In this document: positions 1 through 11,199 of the stretch, one piece after another
Position numbering within the stretch: position 1 is the stretch's first letter
Layout of the letters: each line of letters begins with the position of its first letter
NCBI GenBank assembly: GCA_034359265.1
Contig: CP136894.1
Location: 34,440,501-34,504,500, forward strand
DNA length: 64,000 nt
Origin: Canna indica
Taxonomy: Eukaryota > Streptophyta > Magnoliopsida > Zingiberales > Cannaceae
Direction: 5' to 3'
Notes under the pieces: generated by a model
The model's input: the letters and a program-made list of their open reading frames with translations, nothing else
The model's database searches: none
What the model was told of the DNA's origin: nothing
Program-made: the position numbers and the translations under genes

Positions 1-2
1 AT

Positions 3-230
3 GCTACAAAATCATCAAAAAATCATACTCTTGCACACTCTCATGCTTACACACATAGCACTAGAAAGTTTAATGAAAGTTGCTTTTCATGTGGTGTGTA
101 TGGTCATATGGCTAGAGATTGTGCTCTTAGGAGGAACCCCAATACTAGATTTATTTGGGTTCCTAAGATGACTAACACTCAAGGACCAAGAAGATTTGGG
201 TACCTAAAGTTGCATTCTCTTCTTTTGTAG
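3..230 (+). pseudogene. Sirevirus gag C-terminus with zinc knuckle
   Basis: This is the end of the Gag nucleocapsid region, which binds the element's RNA in the particle. One open frame from base 3 contains CFSCGVYGHMARDC (81-122), a classic CX2CX4HX4C knuckle, followed by a basic run and the motif FIWVPKM. The stop is at 228-230, just before the protease part. The gag of the Sirevirus derivative at 39,400-39,590 has the same knuckle context (CFCCGVYGHAIYDC), so the two are related. The N-terminal part lies outside the window. Confidence 0.75.
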
Positions 231-3200
231 ATGGAGAACCATCCTCAAGCAAGTAGGAGTACATTGATCTTGGATAGTGGTAGCTCAAAACACATGACGG
301 GAGACATCAATTTATTTGCAACCCTATCAAGTAAGGATGGTGGATATGTAACATTTGGAGACAATGCCAAAGGTAAGATTGTTTGCATTGGAGATATACG
401 TATTCTCCCCTACCTGTGTATTAAGAATGTTTTACTAGTTGATGGCTTGAAACATAACTTGATTAGCATATCTCAATTATGCGATAATGGCTACTTAGTT
501 ATTTTTGAAGCATCTAAATGCATCATTAGAAGTGCACCATCTAATGATATAGTGTTAATAGGAAGTAGGCAAGAAAATGTTTACACTTTAGTCTTGAATG
601 TTTTGCCGATCCTCATGTTAGATGTTTAGTTGTCATGGAAAATGATTCTTGGTTGTGGCATAGATGGCTAGGACATGCTAGCATGAGCCTTATCCAAGAG
701 ATAACAAAAAAGGATTTACTCAAAGGAATACAAAAAATAAAATTTGAAAAAGATAAACTTTGTGATGTAAGTCAACATGGAAAACAAGTTAAATCTTCAT
801 TTCATAGTATTAATCAAGTTACCACATCTAGAATACTTGAACTTGTGCACATGGATCTTTTCGGTCCTTGTGATGTTGCTAGTCTAGGTGGTAAACTATA
901 TTGTTATATTTTGGTTGATGATTTTTCAAGATTCACACGGGTTTTCTTCCTAGCTAAGAAAAAAGAAACTTTTGATTTCTTTAAAAGATTGGCTGGAGAG
1001 TTATAAATGAAAAAGGAATTTCAATTTTGAAAATTAGGAGTGATAATGGTGGGGAATTTAAAAATAAAAAAAATTTGACTTTTGTGATGATTTAGGTATT
1101 GAGCATACATTTTCTTCCCCTAGAACCCCCCAACAAAATGGGATGGTTGAGAGGAATAATAGAACTTTACAAGAAATAGCTAGGACCATATTTTGTGAAA
1201 ATAATTTGCCAAAGTATTTTTGGGCCGAAGCTATAAATACCTCTTGTTATGTACTTAATCGCGTTTTATTAAGACCTAAAGTCAAGAAAACACCTTTGAG
1301 CTTTGGAATCATAGAATCCCAAGTGTGGGATATTTCGTGTTTTTGGATGTAATGTCTTATTTTAAACACTAAGGAGCATCTAGGAAAATTTAATTCTAAA
1401 TCCGATGAAGGTATTTTCCTAGGTTACTCTAATAGTTCTAAAGCCTATAGATTTTATAATCATACAACTATGATTGTTGAAGAATCTATGCATGTTACTT
1501 TTGATGAAACTAATGATTCTTATAGAAATGTTAAGATTGTGAATGTAGGTGAGGAACTTGAGAAACTAACATTTCATGACAAAGAGGTTGAAGATGAAAA
1601 CAATGAGGAAACTCACCATGAGGAAGCTCTACCACCTCTCCCCAAAGAGTACCGATTGATAAGCGATCATCCAATGGATCAAGTCATTGGAGAACCATCA
1701 ACGGAGTAACGCGTTCTAAACTTAAGAATATTTGTCAATATGTAGCATTCATATCTCAAATAGAGCCAAAAAACATTAAGGAAGCCATAGAAGATAAATT
1801 TTGAGTAATTGCCATGCAAGAGGAACTAAATCAATTTGTTTGGAATGATGTTTGGGATTTAGTACCTAGACCTAGTGGTCAAACCATAATTGGGACTAAA
1901 TGGGTGTTTAAAAACAAGTTGGATGAAGGAGGTTTAGTCATTAGAAACAAAGCTAGGTTAGTGGCCCAAGGGTATAATCAAGAGGAAGGAATATATTACA
2001 ATGAAACTTATGCTCCCGTAACTAGATTAGAAGCAATTCGCATGCTTTTAGCTTATGCAAGTTTTAAAGGTTTTAAGCTTTTTCAAATGGATGTCAAAAG
2101 TGCATTTTTCAATGGCCTTAATGATGAAGAAGTTTATGTTGAGCAACCCCCGATTTTGAAAGTTTTGAGTTTTCAAACCATATTTTTAAACTTAAAAAGG
2201 CTTTGTATGGTTTGAAACAAGCCCCTAGGGCTTAGTATGAATGGCTTTCCACGTTTTTGATTGATCAAGGTTTTAGCATTGGAAAATCCGATGTTTCTCT
2301 CTTCATTAAAAATGATAAGAATGACATTTTGCTTGTGAAAACTTATGTGGATGATATTATATTTGGTGCTACTAATGAATTACTTTGTGAGTGGTTTGCA
2401 AAGTGTATGCAAGAGGAGTTTGAGATGAGCATGATGGGAGAACTCTTATTTATGCTTGGTCTCCAAATCAAGCAAACCAACAAAGGGATCTTCATAAATC
2501 AAGCCAAATACACAAGGAAGCTCATCAAAAGGTTTGGGATGAATGAAGCCAAGATAGCTTCTACACCAATGAGCACATTTATTAAGCTTGATAAGGATGA
2601 AGTTGGTGTAAAGTTAGATGAAAAACAATATCGAGGTATGATCGGTAGCCTTCTCTGTTTAACCGCAACTAGACCCAATATCATATTTAGTGTTTGTGCA
2701 TGTGCCAAGTTTCAATCTTGTCCTAAAATGTCTCACTTAAGTGCGGTCAAACGCATATTGAGATATTTGAAAGGCACAATTGACTTAGGATTATGGTATC
2801 CATGTAATGCATTTTTTGATTTAATTGATTTTTTGGATGCCGATTTTGCCGGGTGTAAAGTAGTTAGAAAAAGCACTAGTGGGTGTTGTCAATTCCTAAG
2901 GATGAATCTTGTTTCTTGGTTTTCAAAAAAATAAAACTCAATCGCACTTTCAACTACCGAAGCAGAATACATCTTTGCGGTTAGCTGTTGTGCACAAATC
3001 CTTTGGATGAAACAAACACTTTTAGATTATGGACTTAAATATTCATGTATACCCATACATTGTGATAATACTAGTGCAATTAATTTAACAAAAAATCTAA
3101 TTTTACACTCTAGGACCAAACACATTGATCTATGACACCATTTTCTTAAGGATAATGTAGCTAAGGGAAATATATTTATGGAATTTGTATTCACCGATAA

Positions 3201-3293
3201 GCAACTTGCAGATATATTTACAAAACCATTAAATGAAGAAAGCTTTACAAATTTAAGAATGCAATTAGGGATTTGTGCTTTGCCAAGTGTTTA
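231..3293 (+). pseudogene. Sirevirus pol (protease-integrase-RT-RNase H), broken
   Basis: Copia-order polyprotein. The aspartic protease appears as LILDSGSSKHMTGD (231-629). A GAG-pre-integrase HH-CC-like part follows from 635 (WHRWLGHAS). The integrase core follows with HMDLFGP, RSDNGGEF and a NGMVERNNRTLQE block, giving the DDE triad (about 845-1,190). RT begins near 1,814 (WVFKNKLDE, KARLVAQGY) and has the catalytic YVDD near 2,344. RNase H runs from about 2,800 to 3,293 and includes STTEAEY and TKHIDL. At least six stops or frameshifts split it (for example at 629, about 1,006, 1,352, 1,709, 2,215 and 2,932). No functional product is expected. Confidence 0.85.
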
Positions 3294-4018
3294 AACTTTC
3301 AAATTTTACATGTTTTTTGAAAAATTGCATTTCATGTAATATCATCACACTTATGTATTGCCTTGTAATGGGGCTTTGCGACTTATCGATGTTTGCCTTC
3401 TATAGGCTTACATTGATAGGAAGGACTATAGTGATAGATGATACTCTGTTTTAAGGTTTTCTCGGTTTTACTGATGAAATTCATTAATAGTACCTTAGTT
3501 CTTGCAATTTTGATTGATGTCAAATGGGGGAGAAAAAGCAAGGTCACATGTGTTTTATGATGCATATAGATAGGGGGAGTTATAAGCATGATATGCATAT
3601 TGATAGGGGGAGGCTCCCCCTTGACATATTGGTAGGGGGGGCTCCCTCGGGGAGCATATGTCAAGTTGCAAAATAAGTTGTGTAAGACTTAACTCAAACT
3701 CACAAATGATACTTAGAGTATTTAGGACGCGTATGGTATGAGGCAATCCATCTAGATTGCTGGTAATCTTATCTTTAAATTACATGGACCCCACACAATA
3801 CCTTGTTTGGTGTCTCACTTGTGCAGATAATATGGATTGCCATGGTAATCCAGATTGCCATCAAAGTGGTAATCCAGATGGCTCACTAGAGAGATCTATG
3901 TAGATTACCTCCGAAGTGGTAATCTTGAATTAATTCTTAGGATAAAATTGCCCTCCTTAAACTCTAGCTTTTTTACAAGTTCTTTGCTCCTCCCACGATT
4001 TCTCCCATGCATGACATA
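3294..4018 (+). other. Sirevirus 3' untranslated region with several PPT-like runs
   Basis: There is no gene here. Between the RNase H stop and the AT-rich block there are at least four G-rich purine runs of the type GATAGGGGGAG (around 3,525, 3,569, 3,604 and 3,633), in addition to the true PPT next to the LTR. Repeated PPT-like runs upstream of the 3' LTR are a reported Sirevirus hallmark. The region also holds short repeated phrases such as GGTAATCCAGAT (3,840-3,930). Confidence 0.6.
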
Positions 4019-4123
4019 ATGTTATAATAATATTATAATATAATATAATATTATATTATATAATATTATAATATAATATTACAATATTATATTATATTAT
4101 ATATATTCTTTATATTATATTAT
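4019..4123. repeat. AT-rich simple/tandem repeat, left part
   Basis: Almost pure A/T, built of TATAATAT-type words. The tract continues at 6,683 after the inserted solo LTR, so it was one block before that insertion. Confidence 0.85.
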
Positions 4124-6682
4124 TGTGACGCCCCAAGTTTAAGGTCACGTGACTGGCCAGGGTATACGTGTCTATACCCCGCAGCCTAACTCATGCACAT
4201 GTCAACTCATAAAATAGTGGAATAAACAACAGCTTTTATTAATAAAAAGAACTAAAACATATTTTTATTTCAAAACATCAAAGTTTTTAATAAATAGCTC
4301 AAGTGCGGAAATAAATAAATCGAAGAGCAACAATTCTTTAATAAATAAAAGACTAATAAAAATATGAATGTCCCCACGGGACTACAACTCCAAATACCAA
4401 AACAACAGTGCACGAAAACCTACTACAGACTCGACTACGACCCCTGACTAGGACTGCTATGAGATCATGTGGCTCCTCTGCCCTCTAGCTGCGCCAAGTG
4501 CTCCAGCCCACCTCACCGATCAAGCTCTGCAAAACAAAACAACGACAACGAGTGAGTTCAAAGAACTCAGTGAGCAGTTCTACCAACCCTCACAAAAACA
4601 AATATCACATAAAAGATGCATAAGGTAAAACTTCTGACTCAAGCAGGAAAAGATCACAAGGGAGTGACTTGCTAACAAGCCATCCGACCATCACCTGCCC
4701 GAAGGCAGCCAACACCCAAACGGCGAAGAACAACAGGCCTAAGCCTACCATGCCCTAAGGCAAACAACACATACTAGGATAATCTGGAAGACCCTCCGAA
4801 CTTATCCTAGTATAAATTAACTCGGGAACAATCGGGAAAGGCTCTCCGAACTTGCTCCATGAGACGCGTAAGGACAATCGGGATTCGCCCATCCGAACTT
4901 GCCCCTTTAAGATATCATAAGAGTAATCAGGTAGGCCCTCCAAGCTTACTCTTAAAAGATATCACAAGAATAATCGGGAAAGGCCCTCCGAACTTGTTCT
5001 GCGGGTTGGGAATTTGTCATCCAACCTCCCGGGCTTAGCCCGCAATCCGGCTCCTCGACGAGCTTCTCCGCCATTCATTAAGATATGGCACACCATGACC
5101 TAAGTCAAGTCTTTCCTACGGTGTCTCATGGGTGTTCCTATTGGAAAGTGTCTCAACACTCCAATACCCGATCCCAACTCCTAGACCCGTAATGTCATAA
5201 ACTCGTATGGTTTTATTTCATGCATCAACTTCTCATGTTAGTTCATATCAGATTATGCTGACCCTTTTACCTAATTTTATTTATGCAATTAAAATTTAGT
5301 TCACCACTATTAGGGTTTGGTTTTAACCGACTGTTCTGCCCGGAACCAATGTATCTTATATGAATCTGGTCTCCAAAGTGTGTCCTATGTTTCCAAACTA
5401 TGTTTTCTGGCCTAAACAATAGGTTACACAACTATATTTAGAATAATACACACACCACAGTAAGTAATCTAAAAACATCACAGATTCATCATCTCAACAT
5501 AAAATTCCAGCAACATTGAATTTTCCGCATATCATGAAATTAAATCCAAAAATTAACAAAAAATAAATTCTTAATTATCATTAAGATAGAATACTAATAT
5601 CAAGATTAATTTCACAAATTTCATGCTTATTAATCAAGATTAACAAGAATCTATAACTCCATAATCAAGTAACCAACATCAAGATTAAGAACCCCTTCTC
5701 AAGAATCCCCATGGCATAAATATCAAGATCTTGATCCTATAACATGATTTCTACCCAAAAATCATAGGTTTAAATCTAAGGCATGCAATCCATAAATCAA
5801 GAACCTATTTAGGTAAAGAAATCAAGATTTGCACATCAAGGTAACAAGAACGCTCATTCGGGCATTTCATCGAATACCTTGAGGACAACCTCGATTTCCC
5901 CCTTGGCCGAGTACCCCTAGGTTTACCCTAGGGCTGCCGAGCCCCACAGGGGAGAGTTTAGGTTCTCCTCAAGTACAAACCACAAGAAAACTCGGCAAGA
6001 ACTCGAGAAATCATCGAAACAAATCAAGAACGATAAGCCGCCAAGAATGGCTTCAAGAATTCAAAGAAATCTCGAAAGAGAGAGGGTAAAACCACTCACC
6101 TATTTTGGAAAGAGGATTGGAAAAGAAAATCCAATCGACGACCTCCAATAGAAGAAGTAGAGGAGAAGGGAAGGCTTGGGCAGCTCGGCTCTGGGTGGCG
6201 ACGGCTCCAAGGGAAAAGAGGAGAGGGGGAGTTGGCTGGTGGCTTGGCTATGGCTGGCTCCCTTTCTCAAAACTTTGGGTGGCTCCAAAATAGGAGCCAC
6301 AAGCCAAGGGGATGAGGTTTTATACTCCCTCCTCAACCCTAATGCCTCTAAACCCTTTATCCAACCCGCATCCACCTTAAGCTGAACCCGAATCCGCTAA
6401 CTTGAATTAACTTAATTAAACTTATTCTAATCTCATAGCAAATCATAAGCAATTAAATAAGCACATCCACATAAACATAATTAAATAATTAGGCATACAC
6501 AATATCAAATTGAATTAATTTAACTACTCAAGCTTAATTCACATATTTCATATCCTACTTACCCGAGCTCGCAAGCTCGCACCGGACCATGAGTCGACTC
6601 GGCTTGACCTCGCACTAGTCCGTTAGGCTGGCAAACACAAACGTAAGAGGAAAAATAAAATTAAAATATCTAGGATATTACA
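4124..6682 (-). mobile_element. Solo LTR, gypsy-type, with 5-bp TSD attat
   Basis: Starts TGTGACGCCCC and ends GATATTACA. It is flanked by the exact duplication attat (4,119-4,123 and 6,683-6,687). There is no coding sequence and no second LTR, so it is a solo LTR left by LTR-LTR recombination. It belongs to the same family as 35,844-38,483 (shared start, GAGTTCAAAGAACTCAGTGAGCAG-type block split across both, and shared GATATTACA end). Orientation is inferred from the related Tekay element at 55,820, whose coding strand is minus. Confidence 0.85.
4779..5005. repeat. Tandem repeat inside solo LTR, about 47-bp unit, 5 copies
   Basis: The phrase 'aatcgggaaaggccctccgaactt' recurs with drift; units begin near 4,781, 4,830, 4,876, 4,925 and 4,972. 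The sister solo LTR at 36,790-36,830 has a single copy of this unit. Confidence 0.75.
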
Positions 6683-6990
6683 ATTATATTATATTATATT
6701 ATTTTAATATTATATATAATATAATATAATATAATATAATATAATATAACAATATAATGTTATATTATAATAATAATATTATAATATTATACTATAATAT
6801 TATATATATATTATATTATATTATATATTCTTTATATTATATTATATTATTTATATTATATTATATATTATTTATATTATATTATATATTATTTATATTA
6901 TATTATATATTATTTATATTATATTATATTAAGTTATATAATATATTATATTTTATATATAATATATTATATAATATGATTAATTATAAT
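6683..6990. repeat. AT-rich tandem repeat, right part
   Basis: Continues the block at 4,019. Between about 6,830 and 6,935 it becomes a regular array of roughly 25-bp units of the TTTATATTATATTATATATTA type, about four copies. The open frame across it is a low-complexity artefact. Confidence 0.8.
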
Positions 6991-7257
6991 ATTATAATAT
7001 ATTTGTGAAAAGAGTATTTTCAAAATCTATATCTCATTACTTGGTAATGAATTTGTTATATCAAACATATCTATGTGAATTCTAGCAATCTTATCATAAA
7101 ATTACTTGTACATACCAAACACTATATTCTACATTATCGGCAATCTTTTTAGTGGCAATCTATCTAAAAGATAATCTAGATTGCTTGGTAATCTGAAAAG
7201 TAATGCACCAAATACCACCTTAGAGTTTTATAAAATTTCATGTTTTGTTTGTCATCA

Positions 7258-7272
7258 TCAAAAAGGGGGAGA
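7258..7272 (+). promoter_or_regulatory. Sirevirus polypurine tract
   Basis: AAAAAGGGGGAGA lies directly before the LTR start. It is the primer site for plus-strand DNA synthesis. The same sequence precedes the 3' LTR of the Sirevirus derivative at 43,370-43,382. Confidence 0.8.
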
Positions 7273-7273
7273 T

Positions 7274-8261
7274 TGTTTGCCCAAGGGTTTTTCCTAGGCC
7301 TTGATCTCTATTTTAATGATAACAAATATGTATTTAATATATTTGTGAAGTTTTGAGTTCAGGTTGAGGTTACGATACGCGGGCAAAGTTCATTTGGAGA
7401 AATACAAAAATCAGCAAAAATGGCTTCGAAAATGAGCGAGTAGCAAAATCTAGAGTTAGAATTAGATTTTATGTAATATGTCTCTAGGAATTTTATCCCA
7501 AGCTAATTTGTAATGTTATCCAAGTCAAAACTTGGTAACGGAACCCGAAGACGAAGCGCGCAAGTAGATGGCTGGAAAAAGCAGCCTCGGCCCAGGTTTG
7601 GTCTATCAGTCAATCGATCGACGATCGATCGGCAAGCGACAAGACGACGTCCAATGGGTAGAAAAACGCCCGTTTGAGTGAACTATCGAGTGAGGGGTTA
7701 TAAATACCCCTCAGCAATCTTCATTAAGGCTCTCTATCAACTCTCTAAATCTTCCTAAGTGTGATTTAAGCCTTCCAAAGTTGATTTGCTCGCGCTTGCT
7801 TCTCCGATCGATGATTTCTCTCAAGCGCTCATCTTCCCTCGACTCCGGCTTCGATTCGACCTCAACATCTTGTGGAGTTGGAGGCGTTGAAGGCTTGGGA
7901 AAGAGCTCTTAGTTGTGGTTTACTCTTTAGTTATTTTTGTTATAATTTTACTTGTTATTTGAACTCGTTCCTTCATTGTTAGCTTGCTAGTATAAATACT
8001 TAGCGTTTGCTTTGTAGAAATGTGTTTCGCCTATGTGAAAAGGTTCGATGCATTCTCAAAGGGTTGAGAAAGAATGCCTCGGTTGTATTCAAAGGGAAAC
8101 ACATAGTCTATAAAGTGTTGGTTAGAAATCCTTGGTGTTGAGCCAAGGTAGTGGAGTAGGCGGTTGGCCGAACTACTCTAATTACTTGTGTTTGCATTGT
8201 GTTGCTCAACCCCCAACACTATTCAACCCCCCCCCTTTCTAGTGTGGGTATTCGTTCAACA
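7274..8261 (+). mobile_element. Sirevirus 3' LTR
   Basis: Starts TGTTTGCCCAAGGG right after the PPT and ends GTTCAACA. It matches the solo LTR at 16,516-18,427 along its length. It carries a short palindromic cluster (CAATCGATCGACGATCGATC near 7,612) like the other Sirevirus LTRs here. The region 7,730-8,230 resembles the U3/R/U5 layout of its relatives, but no clear TATA box was assigned. Confidence 0.8.
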
Positions 8262-8855
8262 AAAAAAATTGGTTATTGATCTTGGAGAAGAGAAAGGGCT
8301 TGGTTCTTGAGAGTCTTATTGAAGAGAGAAGCTCTAAGATCTCCTCCTCATCTCCTTGAAGGGCCGGCCATCTAAAGCTTCCTTACAAGTTTTGAGAAGC
8401 CGGATTGAAGGTCTCTTCCTCTTAGGTGTGTCATCTACTTCATCTTCTTGGAGGAGTCCAAGAAGGAAAGCTAGGTATTCCTTCATCTTTCTGCTCGTTC
8501 CATGGTTTTCTCATCCCCTCTTCCTCCCTTTAGGTGCTCGGTTCTTGGTGGAAGGGTTGGCTTCACCATGGTGTGTTTCAGGGTTAAGATTGCCTCTCTG
8601 TTGAGCCACAACGATGCTTGGTGTTCGCTTCCCCTTGGTTGTGAGGGACTTGGTGTGGATTTCCTTGGAGGACATGCGCGTGTGCATCTTGAAATGGGGA
8701 TAGGAGCATCCATACCATCTACAGCATAAGGTATATCTTCTCCTTCTACTCGTAGATTGAATTCCTTAAAGATTGCCAAAGTTGATCGTTGTTTTCGAGA
8801 TGGTTCGAATTTTTAAATCATTTTTTCCGCTGTGCTTCTTATTCCAATCCCAAAT
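8262..8855 (+). mobile_element. Angela-type 5' LTR remnant
   Basis: Matches the last ~590 bp of the 3' LTR (15,716-16,306), including 'ggttattgatcttggagaag' near its left end. It ends just before the PBS. The open frames over 8,356-8,779 lie in LTR sequence and are not genes. Confidence 0.8.
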
Positions 8856-8856
8856 G

Positions 8857-8870
8857 TGGTATCAGAGCCA
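8857..8870 (+). promoter_or_regulatory. Primer binding site
   Basis: TGGTATCAGAGCCA, complementary to the 3' end of initiator tRNA-Met, the usual plant copia primer site. It sits directly after the LTR end. Confidence 0.8.
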
Positions 8871-10353
8871 CCTTTAGCAATTTTTCAGAATTTGTATTAC
8901 GTGTTAATGTTGCGTTTACGAACCGTTCGCTCCCAAAATGTCATGCTGCCCGATTTTTGTTTTCGGGGGTCCTTGAGTCATTTTCTTGGCTCCATGGTTT
9001 ATGCGATGAATCGGGGTGGTAGCCTACTGTCCAAACTTATCATGGACAGATTTCAAACTCAAGAGCCCCATGGGTTCATGGTTGAACAGCCCCGAAAACC
9101 AAAATTTTCAGCATGTGTTGTTTGGACCGTTTTGGGTGGCAACGTAACCCGATTAGCGTGTTTTTGGATTCTATTTTTTCCCTTCTTTTTCTTAATTGTT
9201 AATATGCATGAAAGGATGATTATGGATGAGTCCTATGTTCTATGACTATGTGTAAAACGTGGTTGTGTTGATTGCTTGTAAATTTATGAAATTTCATCAT
9301 TGTAACTTTTGAATAGGGCGTGCGTACCACTGCCTTTCTCTTGAGAATTCTGATTGTAATCTTTTTCTCCCTCTCCTTAAACTTTTCCCCAAGGGTTGTT
9401 TGGGATCTCCTTCTTTTCATTTTGTAAAATTAGATGTTTAGGGCTAGATTCGCGACAAGCACACTTGCTGCCCCATTTTGGTGCGCGCGCGGAGAGGAGG
9501 TGTTCGGCGCCATGATGATGACGACTTGAACCCCGGGAAGGCACTGATGGAACCAACAACCTACAAGATGTTTTTGGGCAGCGTCTTGGCGAGATGGAGC
9601 TCCCTAAAACCCTAGGATTATGACCTTGGTTCGCCCGGTGGCTCGTGTGGAACCCTTAGAACATCCATAATCATCCTTATTTACTTTATGCTTTTATTTA
9701 TTGCTTTTGATTCAATTGTTGATAGCTAAGATAATTATAATTTCATGAAGAAATCCTCCAATAATATTGAGTTCGAATGGCTAAGATATTAAGAATATCG
9801 GTCACGCCTTCAATCATTATGAGGTACAAGTGTGTTTATTGTCACAATGGATTTCTTATGCAAACACAAGGCCTTTTTGTGCTGATAGACACGTTGTATC
9901 TCATATGGCACATACCCTTGTGTCTCTACTACTAGCTTGAACGTGACTTGCCTTGTTGAGAAAACTCAAGGGTGATTGTTTTCTCGCTAGGGTAAACGAA
10001 CAATGGGTCTGACTCAACTAGGGCTACTTGGTTTGTTGTGCAAACACAAGGCCATGGTAACCCTAGAGACAAAAACTTGATGGAAGTCGCATAATGATGT
10101 GATCGGTAAAGAGTTACCTACCCATTGACCTATTAGGGTTTGTCATGTTAAATGCGAGATCCGAGTAGGAGAAGTGGGATTCCATCTTCCCCTAAAGAAG
10201 TCTACCAACAAGGGCTTCCCGCTACGCAATAGGAGGGTCATTTGGGAACCGCGAAAATTAATGGGAGTCATGATTTATCAAAAGACCTTAATAATCATGC
10301 ATATAACATATCTACTCATTTATGTCTTTTCTTTTCGTTGTAGCATATTCAAC
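8871..10353 (+). other. Angela-type untranslated leader, no gene
   Basis: About 1.5 kb between the PBS and the gag start. Open frames such as 8,832-9,245 have no recognisable domain. I see nothing else here. Confidence 0.6.
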
Positions 10354-11175
10354 ATGTCATCTACATTGTCATTACGAAGCATACTTGATGCAAATAAACT
10401 CACTGGACTGAACTATGTCGATTGATTGCGAAACCTGAGGATTGTCCTCACCTAGAAGAGACTTTCCTATATTCTTGATAACATGCCACCTGATGCCCCT
10501 TCCCAAAGGGCTACCGAGGAAGTGAAAGCCACTTATAAGAAATGGCAAGATGATAGCACTACTGTTCAGTGCATTATGCTAGCCTCCATGTCCGATGTGT
10601 TGCAGCAACAACATGAAAAGATGGACGCAGGGGTCATCCTCTCTCACCTCAAGGAGTTGTATGGTAAAGAGAGCCGAACTGCTAGGTTTGAGCTATCAAA
10701 ATAACTCTTCCAGTCCAAGATTACAACAGAGACCTCTGTTGAAACCCATGTTCTCAAACTAATTGAATTGATCGAGAGGTTAGAGAAATTGGGCGTAAAC
10801 ATCAATAAGGGGCTAAGTCAGGACTTAATACTACAATTCCTTTCAGGGTTATTTTCATAATTTATCATCAACTACCACATGAACAAGCCAGATGTCTTGC
10901 TTCCCGAACTCCTTAATATGCTAAAGACTGCTGAGTCCCACCTTTCGGAGGAAAAGGACAAAGTCTTGTTAGTGGGTAGTGCCCCTACAAAGGCAAAGAA
11001 GCGCTATGTTAAGAATAAAGAGAAAAACAAAGATGTGAAACCCAAGAAGGATATCAAGAAGAAAGGGAATTAAGCTCCTAAGGGCACTTGTTTCCATTGT
11101 GGTAAAGATGGCCACTGGAAGTGCAACTGCAAGGAGAAGAGGGCTTCTGAAGCCCCCTCTGCAGGTGCGTTTGTT
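10354..11175 (+). pseudogene. Copia gag (UBN2 type) with zinc knuckle, broken
   Basis: Capsid/nucleocapsid protein. The start ATG at 10,354 opens with SSTLSLRSILDANKLTGLNY, as in Angela/TAR gags. The capsid part is readable to about 10,960. A lysine-rich linker (about 10,990-11,070) and the knuckle CFHCGKDGHWKCNC (about 11,090-11,131) follow. In-frame stops occur at about 10,423, 10,702, 10,857 and 11,071. Pol follows directly. Confidence 0.8.
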
Positions 11176-11199
11176 ATTGAAATAAATCTATCATTATAA

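Larger units (their letters stand above)
1..8261 (+). mobile_element. Sirevirus-type Ty1/copia retrotransposon, 3' part
   Basis: The window opens inside this element. In order it holds the gag C-terminus with a CCHC knuckle, copia-order pol (protease, integrase, RT, RNase H), a long untranslated stretch with repeated G-rich purine runs, a polypurine tract and the 3' LTR. The RT/RNase H sequence, the repeated PPT-like runs and an LTR starting TGTTTGCCC and ending CAACA fit the Sirevirus (SIRE/Maximus) lineage. Pol is full of stops and frameshifts, so the copy is dead. Its right end lies inside the 5' LTR of the next copia: the sequence after 8,261 matches the middle of that element's 3' LTR near 15,716. 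A solo LTR and AT-rich repeats interrupt its 3' untranslated part. Confidence 0.85.

Noticed and set aside
6757..7008. 83-codon frame of I/L/Y/N
   Set aside because: Pure AT tandem repeat; no coding signal.
8356..8779. Frames in the Angela-type LTR, repeated at 15,725-16,204
   Set aside because: Present in both LTRs of the same element; LTR sequence, no protein family recognised.
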